DNA of 64,000 bases from assembly GCF_025698545.1 (NCBI RefSeq), contig NC_068576.1, positions 56,146,094-56,210,093 of the forward strand, in the 5' to 3' direction. Origin of the DNA: Gossypium raimondii. Lineage: Eukaryota; Streptophyta; Magnoliopsida; Malvales; Malvaceae. Position numbers and translations under genes: made by a program. Of this stretch, positions 25,372-37,789 are shown piece by piece (position 1 is the stretch's first letter; each line of letters opens with the position of its first letter). The notes under the pieces are model-generated. The model made no database searches. It was not told the DNA's origin and was given only the letters and a program-made list of their open reading frames with translations.

Positions 25372-26767
25372 ATGGTGAAGCTAACCATTGTTGGAAGAGT
25401 GAAAGATGGGTTACCACTGGCACAAGAAGCAAGGTACATGAACAACGAGACGACAACGTCTCACAACTTATCATCTAACTACAAGCAACAAGCTGAGTTC
25501 CTTCTCAATGAAATCTCCAAAGGAGCTTTACCACTTCCCTCAATGACCATCCGCGTTGATCACCATTCTTTCAAGTATCCTTTAACCCCATGCAAACTAT
25601 ATGTGTGTGTGTGTGTGTGTTTTCATTCATATGCATATATGCATACAACTTTAATATTTCTTGAACTGCTTTCATTCATTTAATTGGTTTTTGAAGGCAA
25701 TAATTACACCAACTTTTTGTTTTTATCCGACACGTATACAAACATAGATTAAGATGAACTATTTTTGCTCTTTACCTTAAGCTATTTGGTGGTGAATGGA
25801 ATCTGCTTCATCACATTATGCGATTCTTCATATCCAAGAAAACTAGCTTTCAATTATCTTCAGGATTTGCAAAAGGAGTTTGACAAGTTTGATAATGGCC
25901 TCATTCACAAAATTACTAAACCATACAGCTTTGTTAAATTCGGTATAATGTCCCCATTAGCAATTTTGAAGCAATATTTCATTACATTTCAATGTCAAAC
26001 AATCAAATACATATTGAATCAATATATTCTGGTTTTGAATTTGCAGATAGTATTATTTCTAGTATTAGGAAGCAATACATTGATACAAGAACACAGGCCA
26101 ATTTATCGAAGCTGAATGCTAATCGTCATCGAGAACTCGATATAGTTACCGGAAACATGTCCGATATCGTAGAAAGAAGACGAAATTCGGGTAAATTTCG
26201 GTTTAGATAAAGGAATTTTTGTGCTTAATTAAGTATGAACATTGAACACATAGAATACATAAAAAGAACTTTATTTTGTGCAGAAATATTAGAGACCCCA
26301 GCAGCTAATAATACCCCTCAGATCTCCTCTCTACTATGGGGTTCTCCACGGCTTGAGGCATGTCAATTGGATTTTTTTTTTCTGGTTTGGGTTAATATAA
26401 CTTTTAATACTTGAACTTAGTAATTAAGTCCATTTTCATCTTTAAATTTAGATTTCATCAAAATCTGATGATCCGGCACAAATTTTTAATACCATATCAT
26501 CAAATTTTTATATTTTTCAAATTCACTTATCAAAATAGATATTACCAAGTTCAAGCACTACTAATTTTATCAACTCTTTTTAGTTCCATCAAACTTTTTT
26601 ATTGGGTTAATATATTTGCAAATGTTAACCCTTTTCTTTTTCTTAACCATTGTTAACAGGCAATTGCATTGATTTGGACACCCATTGCAATCATTACTGT
26701 TATTGCTTGGATTCTTTTATGGGCTAGCCTAGTTTTTACAGATGACTACTTACTATCAACTTTGTAG
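25372..26767 (+). CDS. SEC22-like longin-domain membrane protein with degenerate SNARE motif
   Basis: Five exons (25372-25574, 25782-25942, 26047-26190, 26284-26357, 26660-26767) join to about 229 residues. Residues 1 to about 120 are a longin domain: MVKLTIVGRVKDGLPLAQEA, then NGICFITLCDSSYPRKLAF and YLQDLQKEF, as in SEC22. In SEC22 this is followed by a full R-SNARE helix and one membrane anchor; here the segment NANRHRELDIVTGNMSDIVE covers only part of such a helix and continues into a Pro/Asn-rich linker. The last exon encodes a hydrophobic stretch (IALIWTPIAIITVIAWILLW) for membrane insertion. The last intron appears to be GC-AG (donor GAG|GCATGT at 26358), because no GT donor keeps the membrane segment in frame. 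It is the likely counterpart of AT5G52270. A role in ER-Golgi traffic is inferred from the longin domain. Confidence 0.82.
25600..25621. repeat. (TG)n microsatellite in intron 1 of the SEC22-like gene
   Basis: About ten GT units run just after the 5' splice site of intron 1. It is likely length-polymorphic; no function is implied. Confidence 0.85.
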
Positions 26768-26972
26768 AGCTCCTCAAATAATAAATCATGATCAAAGAAA
26801 GCTTCAATTCACCACAAGAACTTCAAATATGAGCTTGTGATTAAATGAAAAACCATGATCATCAATTGATCATGTATAAGTTATGTGTTTCATGTACCAT
26901 GCTTCCCAGTTATTTAGATTGTCAATCAATCAATTTTCTATAATCCAAGTTTTTATTATCGCAATTTGAAAT

Positions 26973-27340
26973 GATAAAAATATTACGGAAGCTCTGTACT
27001 AAGAGTCAAATTATATTTTTTTTGTTAAAAATTTGATAATTTAGTCTATATACGTTATATCAAAGAAAAAATTAGTTTTTTCTATTAAATTTTTTATTTA
27101 ATTGTACAGTTAATCATTGGCGTGGCTAACAGAATAACTAGACAGTGGCATGTGGCATATCATGCGTACTTCATGTTGACATAAGTGGATCAATTTTCAA
27201 CAGTAAAAATGAATGAAATTTTAACAGAAGGACCAATTGCTCTTCTATCTAACGTACAAAGACTAATTTAATTATTTTTTAATAGAGAAGACAAATTATA
27301 ATCTAATTCTTAATATAAGAGACTCTATAATACTTTTACC
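26973..27340. mobile_element. Foldback element family 2, copy 1 (368 bp)
   Basis: The ends are inverted: GATAAAAATATTACGG on the left, and the right end read backwards begins GGTAAAAGTATTA. Long arms carry words such as AAATTAGTCT and the CAATTTTTAAC/CAGTAAAAATGAATG pair around a central ACAGTGGCATGTGGCA segment. It shares its order of blocks with copies at 27843 and 31410. There is no open frame, so it is non-autonomous. Confidence 0.65.
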
Positions 27341-27842
27341 AGTTAAAAATTGGTTCATAATAACACTCTTAGTAACATTTACCACCCTTTCTCTCGATGT
27401 ACCGAATTCAATGAGTTTTTGGTTCATTGTTAAAGGACAAAAAAGAGCATCATTGACCTTACTGAATGTGAATAAAACGTGAAGATGATGTAAGGTAAAA
27501 CAGTTTGGCCTTTTCAAACATACTACCAAAATACCAATGGTTGCCGCACTTAAAATTTATTTACAAAAGTCAATGGAACTATAAATATTTTCCAATTTCT
27601 CAATGATAATTTAGCAAATATATAATATGATAAATAAAAAATGGGTCAACCAAATGATTGGGTTCACAAAATATATAAAATTTTGCTATTAAAAAGAGAA
27701 ACAAATACAATGTTACACTCGGTTGAAACCTGTCCTTTTGAAAACAAACTATGGGTACACCAAGAACAACAACATGGAAACATAACAAAAAAATTAAAAA
27801 TTAAAACTTTAAAGCTCTTTTTTTACCGTATTTGTGGAAGTC

Positions 27843-28207
27843 GGTAAAAGTATTACGGAGGTCTTCAAATTAGGAGTCAGATTGTATTTTGGCTCCTCTA
27901 TTCAAAAAATGGGCAAATTAGTCTCTGTACGTTATATAAATTGATCCTCTTGTTAAAAATTTTATCCATTTGTACTATTAAAAACTGACGTGGCTGAAGG
28001 AATAACAAGACAGTAACTCATGATGTGTCACGTCCACCTCATGCCAACGTACAATGACCAGTTTTGTAACAGTATAAATGGATGAAATTTTAACAGAATG
28101 ACCAATTTACTCTTTGATCTAATGTACAGTTAATTTGCCCATTTTTTGAGTAAGAGGGCAAAATGTAATCTGACTCCTAATACAATGAACTTTATGGTAC
28201 TTTTATC
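27843..28207. mobile_element. Foldback element family 2, copy 2 (365 bp)
   Basis: This is the best-preserved copy. The left end GGTAAAAGTATTACGGAG is followed by TTAGGAGTCAGATTGTATTTT. The right arm carries AAAATGTAATCTGACTCC and ends GGTACTTTTATC, an imperfect inverted match to the left. The centre has GACGTGGCTGAAGGAATAAC. It ends about 45 bases from the MYB stop codon, so it could lie in that gene's 3' untranslated region. Confidence 0.7.
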
Positions 28208-28252
28208 TCATTATATCTCTATACAATGAAAGGAAGCAACTTTTTAGCCATT

Positions 28253-29772
28253 TTACATGTACATTACATTGTTATTCATATTGAAATCACTGCATATATC
28301 ATCCCCAGATAAGGAACCAACGAACTCGTTCCCAGAAATTTGGGTTTCGAAATCGAACAGTGAGCTAGACATTTCGTTTGCCGACCCGTTGCTTAGTCCA
28401 TCGTGAAGATCACTGCCACCGAATGTTCCTTCGTTTAACAAGAACGCGTCCATAAAAGGGTCTTGGAAGTTTGAACTTGAATTGTGATTAAATCCATAAG
28501 AGGTAGCCGCGGCCGGACCGCATTCTTGATCGAGCGATAGCCATTCTGCGAATAAAACCTTTGGCAGGGGGCTTCTTTGTGGCTCTTTGGAGAAATCGAT
28601 AACATGCTGCGGAACGGCTCGATCAGTGCTTACCGAGAGTTTATCAATGTGATTGAACGATTCATAGGTTGGCATTTGGTCCGAGAAAATTCGAGGAGAG
28701 GGTGTGAATTGTTTGTTTTCCGAGCTTGAAGTTGTGCATTGACTCCTTGCTTGAGAATCCATTTCTTCAGCTTTTGCAATTCTTTTTTTCAGATATGAAT
28801 GCCAATAGTTCTTTATCTCATTATCTGTTCTCCCAGGCAAATTTTGTGCAATTTGTGACCACCTAATCAAATACAATCCTCATTAGTTCCATACATACAT
28901 ACATACATACATACATACATACATACATACATACATACAGTGTTGTTGCTTACTTGTTGCCTAACAAATGATGGAGGGTGAGAATCGTCTCCTCCTCTTG
29001 CGGCGTAAAAGTGCCTCGTTTTAGCCCCGGTCTCAAGTAATTAATCCACCTTAATCTGCAACTCTTCCCATTCCTCTGCAACCCTGAATGTACAATTATG
29101 CCAGAAAATTGTTTTAGGGGAGGTCAAAGTGCAATTTTACCATTATACTAATTTATAATTTCATAAACTTCATAAGTACTACAAGACATATTAAATACCC
29201 CTTATATACAACATTTACAATTTCATGTGAAAAAAACAGGGGAAAGCTGTTTAAAGTGTTTGATGATAAGTTCAGTTTAGTTATTTTTACAAACAGAAAG
29301 TAGTCATCAATCATCATCAATCCCTTTCACTTTCTTTTCACTTTTGCTTTAGCCAATAAAAGAATCAATCGTTTTCCTTTTTCTTTCTTCTTCTTTTTTT
29401 TTTTTTTGTGTTGACTCCCACCATCAACACCACCACCACCACCAACAAAAACAGGAAAAAAAAATCATTAATGTTTTTACACAGACAGGGCAAACCAAAC
29501 AAAGTACAAACAATAATCTTTATTACATGACATTACTAGTTGCAAAATCATATAAACACCAGTCAATCAACAAATAAAGAAAAAACCCAGAAATATAACA
29601 ATGAATATGAGAAGGGAAATGGAAAGTAACCTGCATTGATGGGAACAGAGCTCCAACAACCATGGCCATGTTTAAGGACATAGTTTCTAAGCTTTAAATC
29701 TTCTTCAGGTGACCATAAACCCTTCTTATGCTTAGCTTTTGGCTTATTATTTTCAGATGGCCTGGAAACCAT
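28253..29772 (-). CDS. R2R3-MYB transcription factor, LAF1/MYB18-MYB19 type
   Basis: Three exons (29772-29631, 29083-28954, 28862-28253) encode about 293 residues. R2 (about residues 18-68) has [19 protein letters not shown] and [16 protein letters not shown]3 (about 69-120) has [28 protein letters not shown] and [10 protein letters not shown]. The R3 first Trp is replaced by Phe, as is usual in plants. The two introns sit where most plant R2R3-MYB genes have them. The [21 protein letters not shown] wording and the syntenic position point to the LAF1 (MYB18)/MYB19/MYB45 clade, whose member LAF1 acts in phytochrome A signalling. The C-terminal half is Ser/Asn-rich with acidic patches and may be an activation domain. 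A particular orthologue cannot be named safely. Confidence 0.9.
28889..28940. repeat. (ATAC)n microsatellite in MYB intron 2
   Basis: About a dozen uninterrupted CATA/ATAC units lie between exon 3 and exon 2. A tetranucleotide array this long is likely polymorphic between accessions. No coding effect. Confidence 0.9.
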
Positions 29773-30084
29773 TTTCTTTTAGCTTTAGAAGGAGAAAGAA
29801 ACCAGAGCTTGTCCTTTGGTACAAGCTTTAAAAAAAAGGGGACAGAGAGAAAAGGGAAAAATTAAGGGGCAATAAGCAATGAATCAAAGGGCAGAGACTG
29901 CAAATGCAATAAATAGCTGACCCCCAAAAAGTTATTAATGGTGTAAATCTAAGATTAGTTGGAAGTTCACTGATTTTAAAAAAGGAAATGAAAAAAATAA
30001 TATTGAAATACTATTATTAATTCTTCTTAATTATGATATAATAAGTTTATCTTTGGTCCAATAAATAAACTTCTTTGAAATTTT

Positions 30085-30517
30085 GGGTAAATTGCACTCA
30101 AGGTCACTAAACTATTAGTAAGTTTACGTTTTAGTCACTTAACTTCAAAAAGTTACATAATGGTCACTATGAAACAACTTTGAACATAAGGAATATGCAA
30201 ACCAAAATCCAAACAGCTTTCTTCTCCGACCTTCGACATTGATTTCAGACCAACTTGGATCTAAGGTATGTTATTCTACTCGTCGATGGTATTGACCTAC
30301 TATATTGATAGTCGATTTGTCGTTTATAGCTCGCTAGTCGAACTTTTGAAAAATAAAAATTTAATAACCCAATGACTTAAATAAAAAAACTATTAAATAG
30401 TTCAATGACTTAAATGAAAACTTTTGAATAGTTTAATAATCGTTGTGTAACTTTTTGAAGTTGAAAGACAAAACATAGATTTACTAATAGTTTGGTGACT
30501 TTAAGTGTAGTTTACCC
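30085..30517. mobile_element. Foldback element family 1, copy A (433 bp)
   Basis: The element starts GGGTAAATTGCACTC and ends GTGTAGTTTACCC. Inverted arms of about 70 bases contain GTTTTAGTCACTTAACTT on the left and its diverged complement on the right. The interior includes TCCGACCTTCGACATTG and TTGGATCTAAGGTATGTT, which recur in the other copies. A short ATTTT beside each end may be a target duplication. No coding capacity. Confidence 0.75.
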
Positions 30518-30869
30518 ATTTTTCATTGAAGAAATGGTAATGATGATTATTTGTTTTGTTTAGAATCAATATTATTTTGCTTAATTACAATCTTATTGAA
30601 TTTGTGATACCTAACTTTGATGAAGGGAAAAATTATTAGATGAATTTTGGACCATTTAAGTCTTAGAGTTATTATTCATGAATGGATTAGATTAAAATAA
30701 TAAAATTATTTGTTGAAATTAATACAAGCCTGTTTAGACCTTAGCTGGTAAAATTAACTACACAATTCAATCTTTCTATTTTTATTGTTTGGTAGTACAA
30801 AGGCATATTTCAGATAAGAATAATTTCTTTTATTTTACTTTTTGGGTTATGCTTCTTGCTTCTTGGCTT

Positions 30870-31385
30870 TGTACACCTTATCTTAATCTTATTAAATTAT
30901 TAGTGATTTTATATTTCGATCATTTAATTTCAAAAAGTTATAAAATGGTTATTGAATTATTCAAAAAAAAATTATTAAAGTTGTTGGGTTGTTAAGTTTT
31001 TTTTTTTTTTAAGTCTGGCTAGCAAGCTCCAAGCAATTATCGGATGACCAATACAATGGATCAATATCCATCGATGAGTAGAAGAACGTACCTTATATCC
31101 AAGTTGATTTGATAGTCAATGTCAGAAATCAAAATAGAAAGTTATTTGGATTTTACTTCCTAGATTCACAATGTTTAAAATTATTTCAAAAAAAAATGAA
31201 CTATAGATGAGAAGGGGAAAAAGAGCTTTGCAAATAAAAAAGGTCATGCAATAGCGATTTTAATAACTCATTGACTTAAATGAAAACTTTAGAATAATTC
31301 AGTGACCATCTTGTAACTTTTTGAAGTTAAGTGACCAAAACATAAACTGACTAATAGCTTAGTGACATTGAGTATAGTTTGCCCT
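30870..31385. mobile_element. Foldback element family 1, copy B
   Basis: The right arm is clear (TTGTAACTTTTTGAAGTTA to GTATAGTTTGCCCT). The left arm is partly degraded. The interior lies in the opposite orientation to copy A (GAACGTACCTTATATCCAA), and a poly-T run has expanded near 31000. Confidence 0.6.
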
Positions 31386-31409
31386 AAAATTAATGGCTAG
31401 GCAATGAAA

Positions 31410-31765
31410 GGTAAAAGCGCCATGGAGGCATTGTATAGTTGTACTATAAGTCAGATTGTATTATGCTTTATCTACTAAAAAAAATGGTAAATTAGTTCAT
31501 GTACATTAAATCTAAAAGCAAACTAGTTATTCTATTAAATTTTCATCCATTACTATTAATTAAAAATTGGTCATTACACGTCAACACGAGGCACATATGG
31601 TGTGCCACGTATAATTGTCTGATTATTTTTTCAACTACACCAATTTTTAACAATAGAAATGAATAAGTTTATCAACAAAAACGTATAAAAATAATTTATT
31701 CATTATTTAAATAAAAAGACAAAACACAATTTCATTCCTAATAGAAAAGATGTCCATGTTAAGGG
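31410..31765. mobile_element. Foldback element family 2, copy 3
   Basis: It begins GGTAAAAGCGCCATGGAGG and shares AAGTCAGATTGTATT, AAATTTTCATCCATT, the central ACGTCAACACGAGG segment and a late CAATTTCATTCCTAATA with copies 1 and 2. The right terminus is worn, so the end is approximate. Confidence 0.5.
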
Positions 31766-32271
31766 AAAAAATTCTATTATAACTTTTTTTATGAACTATT
31801 ATGACCGTAAAAAGTTAAAGTAAGGGAAAAAAGGAATATAGATATAAAAGTAAAAAAGTAAAAGTTTTAATGTGGATAAAAGAAAAGGAATATAATTTTG
31901 GAATGTTCCAAAATAATAATATAGATATGGGTCAGAATATTTGTTTATTGAACTTGTTTTAATATTTTTGCAATGTAATCCTTTTTATCCTTTTCTGTAC
32001 CGACAGTTTATATTTAAAATAAAAATACAGATTTATTAAAAGAAAGAATACAAGCATTTTTAACACTATTTTGATATTGAAATTAAATACATTGGTGCAT
32101 GATTTTTAATCCATTTTTTATTCGGATAAAAGAAAGAAAATCATTTTAGTTTAATATAATTGAAACAGTGTTATGAACAAAATAATTAATTAACTTTTTT
32201 AGGAATTAATTAACTTCTTTTCTAACAACTACAATCGGGTAAAAGTACTCGCAATTATAAGTTTATAAATA

Positions 32272-32772
32272 GGGTTATATTCAAGTTGACTAAATTATTA
32301 GTAGGTTTACGTTTTGGTCACTTAATTTTAAAAGTTACAAAATGGTCATTGAGAAATTTGAAAGTTTTCATTTAAATCATTAGACTGTTTTTGTTTGCAC
32401 CAATTGAAATCTCTCTTTCCTTTTCTCATCTACAATTCAATTTTATTTTCATTAAACAACTTTGAATGTCATGAATCTGTGAACCAAAATCTACACAACT
32501 TTCTTTTCTGGTATCTGATATTGTTCGTTATATCAACTTGGATCTAAGGTATGTTCTTCTACTCATCAATAGGTATTGATCCATCGTACTGATTGTCAAA
32601 TTGTCGCTTGGAACTCTCTAACTAAATTAAAAGAAAAAGAAAAAAACTTAACAGCCCAAAGACTTAAATGAAAACTTTCAAATAGTTCAATGATCATTTT
32701 ATAATTTTTTGAAATTGAGTGACCAAAACATAAATTTACTAATAATTTAATTACATTTGATGTAATTTACCC
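32272..32772. mobile_element. Foldback element family 1, copy C (about 500 bp)
   Basis: Left end GGGTTATATTCAAGTTG; right end GATGTAATTTACCC. It contains the family's interior TTGGATCTAAGGTATGTTC and CATCAATAGGTATTGATCC. The arms keep GTTTTGGTCACTTAA and GTGACCAAAACATAAA facing each other. Confidence 0.7.
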
Positions 32773-34472
32773 TTATAATTAACCTAATAAGTTTAATTAA
32801 TCATCTATTCTTCTCAAACCGTTGTATACAAATCAGCTCGGTTTTATACACTAGATAAAATGAATTATCACCAACAAGTGGTTGGATGTAATGGTAATCC
32901 ACAATGCACTTCCAAATGAAAAATGTAGGTTTAAACCATGAAGACAACATTGTTAAAAATGATAGCCACGAATCTCAAATATAAACCGTAAACAAACATC
33001 AAATCATATAAAAAAGTTAAATTCATATAATCTAATTATTTAGTTTTTTTGAATTGTTACAATAATTATTGAAGAATTTGTAACGTAACGGAACTTTCTT
33101 ATTAAAATGCACTCAACTATCAACGCCGCAGTATAGATCACAGAGACAATAATTTTACCATCTATAACCTTATCACAGTTTAAAAAATCGAATATCGGCT
33201 TTAATTAGACTAATAAAGTCCATTAATTAATATATTTAGTGAGTCAATAAACTAAAATAATTCAAATTTGAGCTTCAATTATAAAATTTAAATCTTAACT
33301 AATAAAAACCATAGTGGTATCATACGTAGATTATTCAATACTTGACTTTAATAATTATATTTACAATAAGGGTAAATTGTATAAATAGTTATCTAACTAT
33401 TAGTTTATTATTGTTTTAGTCACATAAGTGTAAAATTTTCAATTTTAATCACTATTGTTATCGAAATTTAATATTTTGGTCACTCTTTCATTAAATCACT
33501 AATGAAATATCGGCATGATCTTTTTATTGGCATGATAACAATTCTTACACAATATATCAAATGACAAAATGTCCTAATACTAATTATTGTAATATTTTAT
33601 AAACATAATTAATTTTTAAAAATTTCTCAAATAAATTGAGGCCTAATTGATGGGTGATATTATTTAGGGGTGTAAATGAGACACCGGTGCTCACAAACTG
33701 CTTGAGTTCAACTCAAAGAAAACTCAAATTGATAATTATTGAACCGAATATGAGCTGGCTCGAACAACTCATCAGCCTTGTTAAGGTTTTCATCTTCAAA
33801 TTTATGTTATTACCATTAATACATATTATTAACCCAAACTTAATTATAGAACAAAGTTTGAGCTCGGGCTAGAGTGCATACAAATTTAATCGAGTTCGAG
33901 CTTAAGTAAAAAATTTGATGAATGAATTTAATTAAGCTCGAACCTAAAACTAAATATAGATCAACTTGATATGGGATTTAATAATAATATAGGTTGATTA
34001 TAGTTAGCAATTAATTATTTTAAAATAACATATTGAATAATTAAATGTTTTTAAATAAAAGCATTAAGAAATGATTAATCAATAATAGGCAATTATGGAC
34101 CCTTCACTCTTGTTGTGTTCATTAACTTCTAAACAATACATACATACATATATATTTTCTCAAGATTCGGAGCCTTTTGACAGATTGTATCTACATAATT
34201 TGATTATTATAATATATATTAATTATTAATTATTTGTTTATATATGTCAACTTCAACCTCTCATTGCTCCTTTGAATAGTTAACAAAATAAATTTTACTG
34301 CCGCTAAATAATCTCTATTATTTTATAAACTCTCTCTATAGTTCTTTTTTTAATTATATTTACCAAAATGCACTGTCACTTAAGCCTTTTTATTATACAC
34401 GTGCCAAAGTGGGAACTCAGTTCATAGAATTAATTCTAGCTTGTTACAAAATTCATATTAGAGTTCAAATCA

Positions 34473-35123
34473 GGTTTAATATAACATTTGATACCTGAAC
34501 TTTATATTTTTTAACTTGGTATCTAAATTTTTTGGACCCAATTTGATACCTGATATCTTTTTTCTAATTTGGTACCTAAGCTTTTTTTTAGGTTAAGATT
34601 GGTACATAAATTTATTAAATATTATACAAATTACGCAAAATGCTAACGGTGTTTTTTTTTGTTATGCTACAAAATATTGTCAATATTAGAATAAATTCAT
34701 GTTAAAAAAAAGGTATCGAGCTATGCCTAACTAATTAATATTAAATAATAAAAAATGTTTTTAAAACCCAAAATTAAAAGAAATTCATTATTTTCAATTA
34801 ATAAAATAATTAAAACTAAAAGTAATTGAACATGTAAATTACAAAAAAATATCATATCATATGTTACATGCCAATCATACATTGATTATTTTTACTACCT
34901 TGTAAAAAAAACATTTTTAGTATATTGGAGTAAATTGTAAACATTTGGCAAGTACCAAATCGAAAAAAAAAAGATTAGGTACCAAAATAGGAAAATGAGT
35001 GAAGTTCAGGTGCCAAATTGGACCTCCCAAAAAGATTAAGTACCAACTTAAGAAAAAGTGTTAAGTTTAGGTATCGAGTTTAAAAATATTGTCAAGTTCA
35101 AATACCAAATATTATATTAAACC
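34473..35123. mobile_element. Foldback element family 4, long terminal inverted repeats (651 bp)
   Basis: Both ends read GGTTTAATATAA followed by repeated words of the form TTTGGTACCTAAACTT and TTTTTTGGACCCAATTTG. The inverted match extends over 120 bases or more on each side, with many internal TTGGTACC-like subrepeats. The centre is AT-rich without an open frame. Long terminal inverted repeats suggest a Mutator-type non-autonomous element, but the superfamily is not shown. Confidence 0.65.
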
Positions 35124-36644
35124 TTTAAAAAACAAGAAAATATAAACATGTAACAATTGAAGAGATGTGAATATATAAATTTATTAAAATTATATAACAT
35201 AAATCATGTCAAAATATGTATTACAATATTATAAAAATAATATATACATCACATAAATACACATATTATTGTTTTTTTATAGAAACACAAAAATATTGTT
35301 TTAGATGTTCTTAACATCATTCCAGTAAATTCGTAGTTTTTATTAACATAATTCCCGTTATTAAAAAACATGTTAAGATTCCCGTTATTAAAAAAGAAAC
35401 ATGTTAAGATGTGGATAGTTTACTTTCTAACATATGAATAAAATAAACAAATATCAAAATCATAAATTTTGATTTTTACGATTTTATATATGAAATGTTA
35501 ATTAGATTCGATTTTATAAATCATTAATAATATTATCGATTTAACATCATTTTGTGTTGATATATTGTTTACAAAAAATTATATTAATCTAATATGAAAA
35601 TAAATGTATACAATTGAATCAAAATCAAAATTTCATATATATGTATGTATAAATCTCAATTCAAATTTTATATGTATAATTGCACCAAATCAAAATTCAT
35701 ATGTTAAATTATATATTTGGCGAAATTGTGTATAAATTTGATATTAGAAAACGCTAAAATTACTAAAAGGTAAACTAAAAAAAACACGACCGAATATTTT
35801 AAATTTTCTGTTGAACCTTCAAGCTTTCGTTTTCATCCATGCCCATGAGGTTGCAAGTTTGTAAGATTTTTATTATTTAAAATATCTATTTATATAATAA
35901 AATATACAATGGTAATTTTAAATTAAACGAGCTTAAATGTTGAGTTTTAAATAAGTTAAAATTTTGTGTTTATGAACCAAATCAAATTACATTCTTATTA
36001 ATTTATAATTAATTTAAAATTTTATGGTGTAAAAATACATGTTTTATATTTAAAACGGTGAAAATGTTGTTTTTTCGAAAAATACTACATAAGAATTATT
36101 GGTTGTTTTTATTTATTAAAAAATATTTTTAGAAGAATATGTATGAAAAAGACTTTACAAAGGGACTGAATTGAAAATTTCCTTCTTGCTTTTTTTCCCT
36201 CTTTTAGCTTACATGTGGTTAAAATAAGTGATTAATTGAGAAAGTTTCCTGTTAAAATAATATAAAAATTGAGATTTAACCTTTGCTCTTTTGAAGCTGA
36301 AAAGATTCAGGGAATAATATGGCGTCATTGTGTATATGTCACAGTATATATAAATTTAAAATTAAAATAAATTATTGTAATATCCAGAACAAATGAAGCA
36401 ACTATATATTGAATTTAAAATAGGGATCAATATTAGCTTTGTCATATTAGGTGTCTGAACCTAGCATTTTGCAATAATTTTTATTGGCATTTTATGCAAC
36501 TTGATTATGAATTTTCCTACAAATAACCAATGTGTTCATTTAATAGGGAAAAACCATTATTCAAATAAAAGGCAAATGTTTAAAAAAAAAATTTGGGGGG
36601 GGGGGGTTTGGTTTGATTTGGTCTTAAGGCTATATATATATATA

Positions 36645-37067
36645 AAGGTAAACTATAAAAATAGTCACTTTTGTTTGTTTCAGATGACATTTTAGTCACT
36701 TATGTTTGAAATGTTACGTTTTAGTAGTCACTTACGTTATCGTTTTGTTACAAAGTGGTCACTTTACCGTTAAACTCCATTACCTTCGTAACGACTGTCC
36801 TACGTGACAGTCCAAATGGTTGTTAAATACCAACTTGGATGCCGATGAAAATAGGTTTTTAATTAAATAAATTTAATTTAGATTGCCACGTAAGACATCT
36901 AAATTAGTATTTAAAACCCATTAGGACTGCCACATAGGACCGTCGTTAGGTAGGTAACGAAAGTTAACGGTAGAGTGACCACTTCGTAACAAACCGATAA
37001 CGTAAGTGACAAAATTATAATATGAAGCAAACAAAAAATAAAAGTGACTATTTTTATAATTTAGCCT
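36645..37067. mobile_element. Foldback element family 3 (about 420 bp)
   Basis: The left end AAGGTAAACTATAAAAATAG is mirrored by CTATTTTTATAATTTAGCCT on the right. The match continues inward through AAAGTGACTA, GTTACGAAGTGGTCACT-like words and CCGTTAACTTTCGTTACC. The arms reach nearly to the centre, so the single strand could fold into one long hairpin. Non-coding. Confidence 0.65.
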
Positions 37068-37789
37068 ATACAAAGAAAAGGGAATGAAGAAAAGGGATCT
37101 ACCAAACAATATTGTGACGGAAGTAATAGTTTTAAGTGTGCTGATTTTGTATTTATTAAGATTGCTGATTAAATTAAAATAATTAATTGTTTACAATAAA
37201 TATTTGGCCATTTTTCCTTGGCTTATAAGTTAAGAAAAAGAAAAGAACAGGCTCAAAAATTCATTTCAAAGATTCCCAGTTAAACTTTTAATTATGTTGC
37301 TATCATATGAAATATATGTTATGGAAAAGGAGCATTTTTCAGTGTTTCAATTTGAAAGCATGTTAAGAGACACGCAATTTGGAATGTGTGTGTGTGCGCT
37401 TTTTTTTCTAATTGGTTTTTAAGGTCTTTTTCAAATAATTATTAGTGTTGAGGGGTTTTCAACAAAAATTTATGAAATGTCGTTTGCTTAGAGTTAATCT
37501 ATCTATCTCTGAACAAGTTTGATATTAAAGCAATTTAATGTTGTGAATATTTTTCATTGCATTTCCAGATGAAGTTATCTAGATGTATGTATATATTAGT
37601 TTTTATGCAAATTTAGTTATTTTTTAAATAACTAATAATGTTGATGGATTTCTCATTTTTTCGGGAGAAATTTATGAAACATTATTTGTTTAGAGTCGGT
37701 GGATCTCTTAATAAGTTTGGTATTATTTCTTGTTGAGAGGTTTTATCTCCCAACTCTAGTGAAAGACCGAATGCTTGAAGAGATAACAA

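Larger units (their letters stand above)
26768..28252. other. Convergent intergenic region with two foldback elements
   Basis: The region between the SEC22-like stop and the MYB stop is largely occupied by two related 365-bp elements (26973-27340 and 27843-28207). The DNA between them is AT-rich without a gene. Confidence 0.55.

Noticed and set aside
28889-28940. Regularly spaced direct repeat suggestive of an array
   Set aside because: It is a simple tetranucleotide microsatellite in an intron, not CRISPR; the genome is a plant's.
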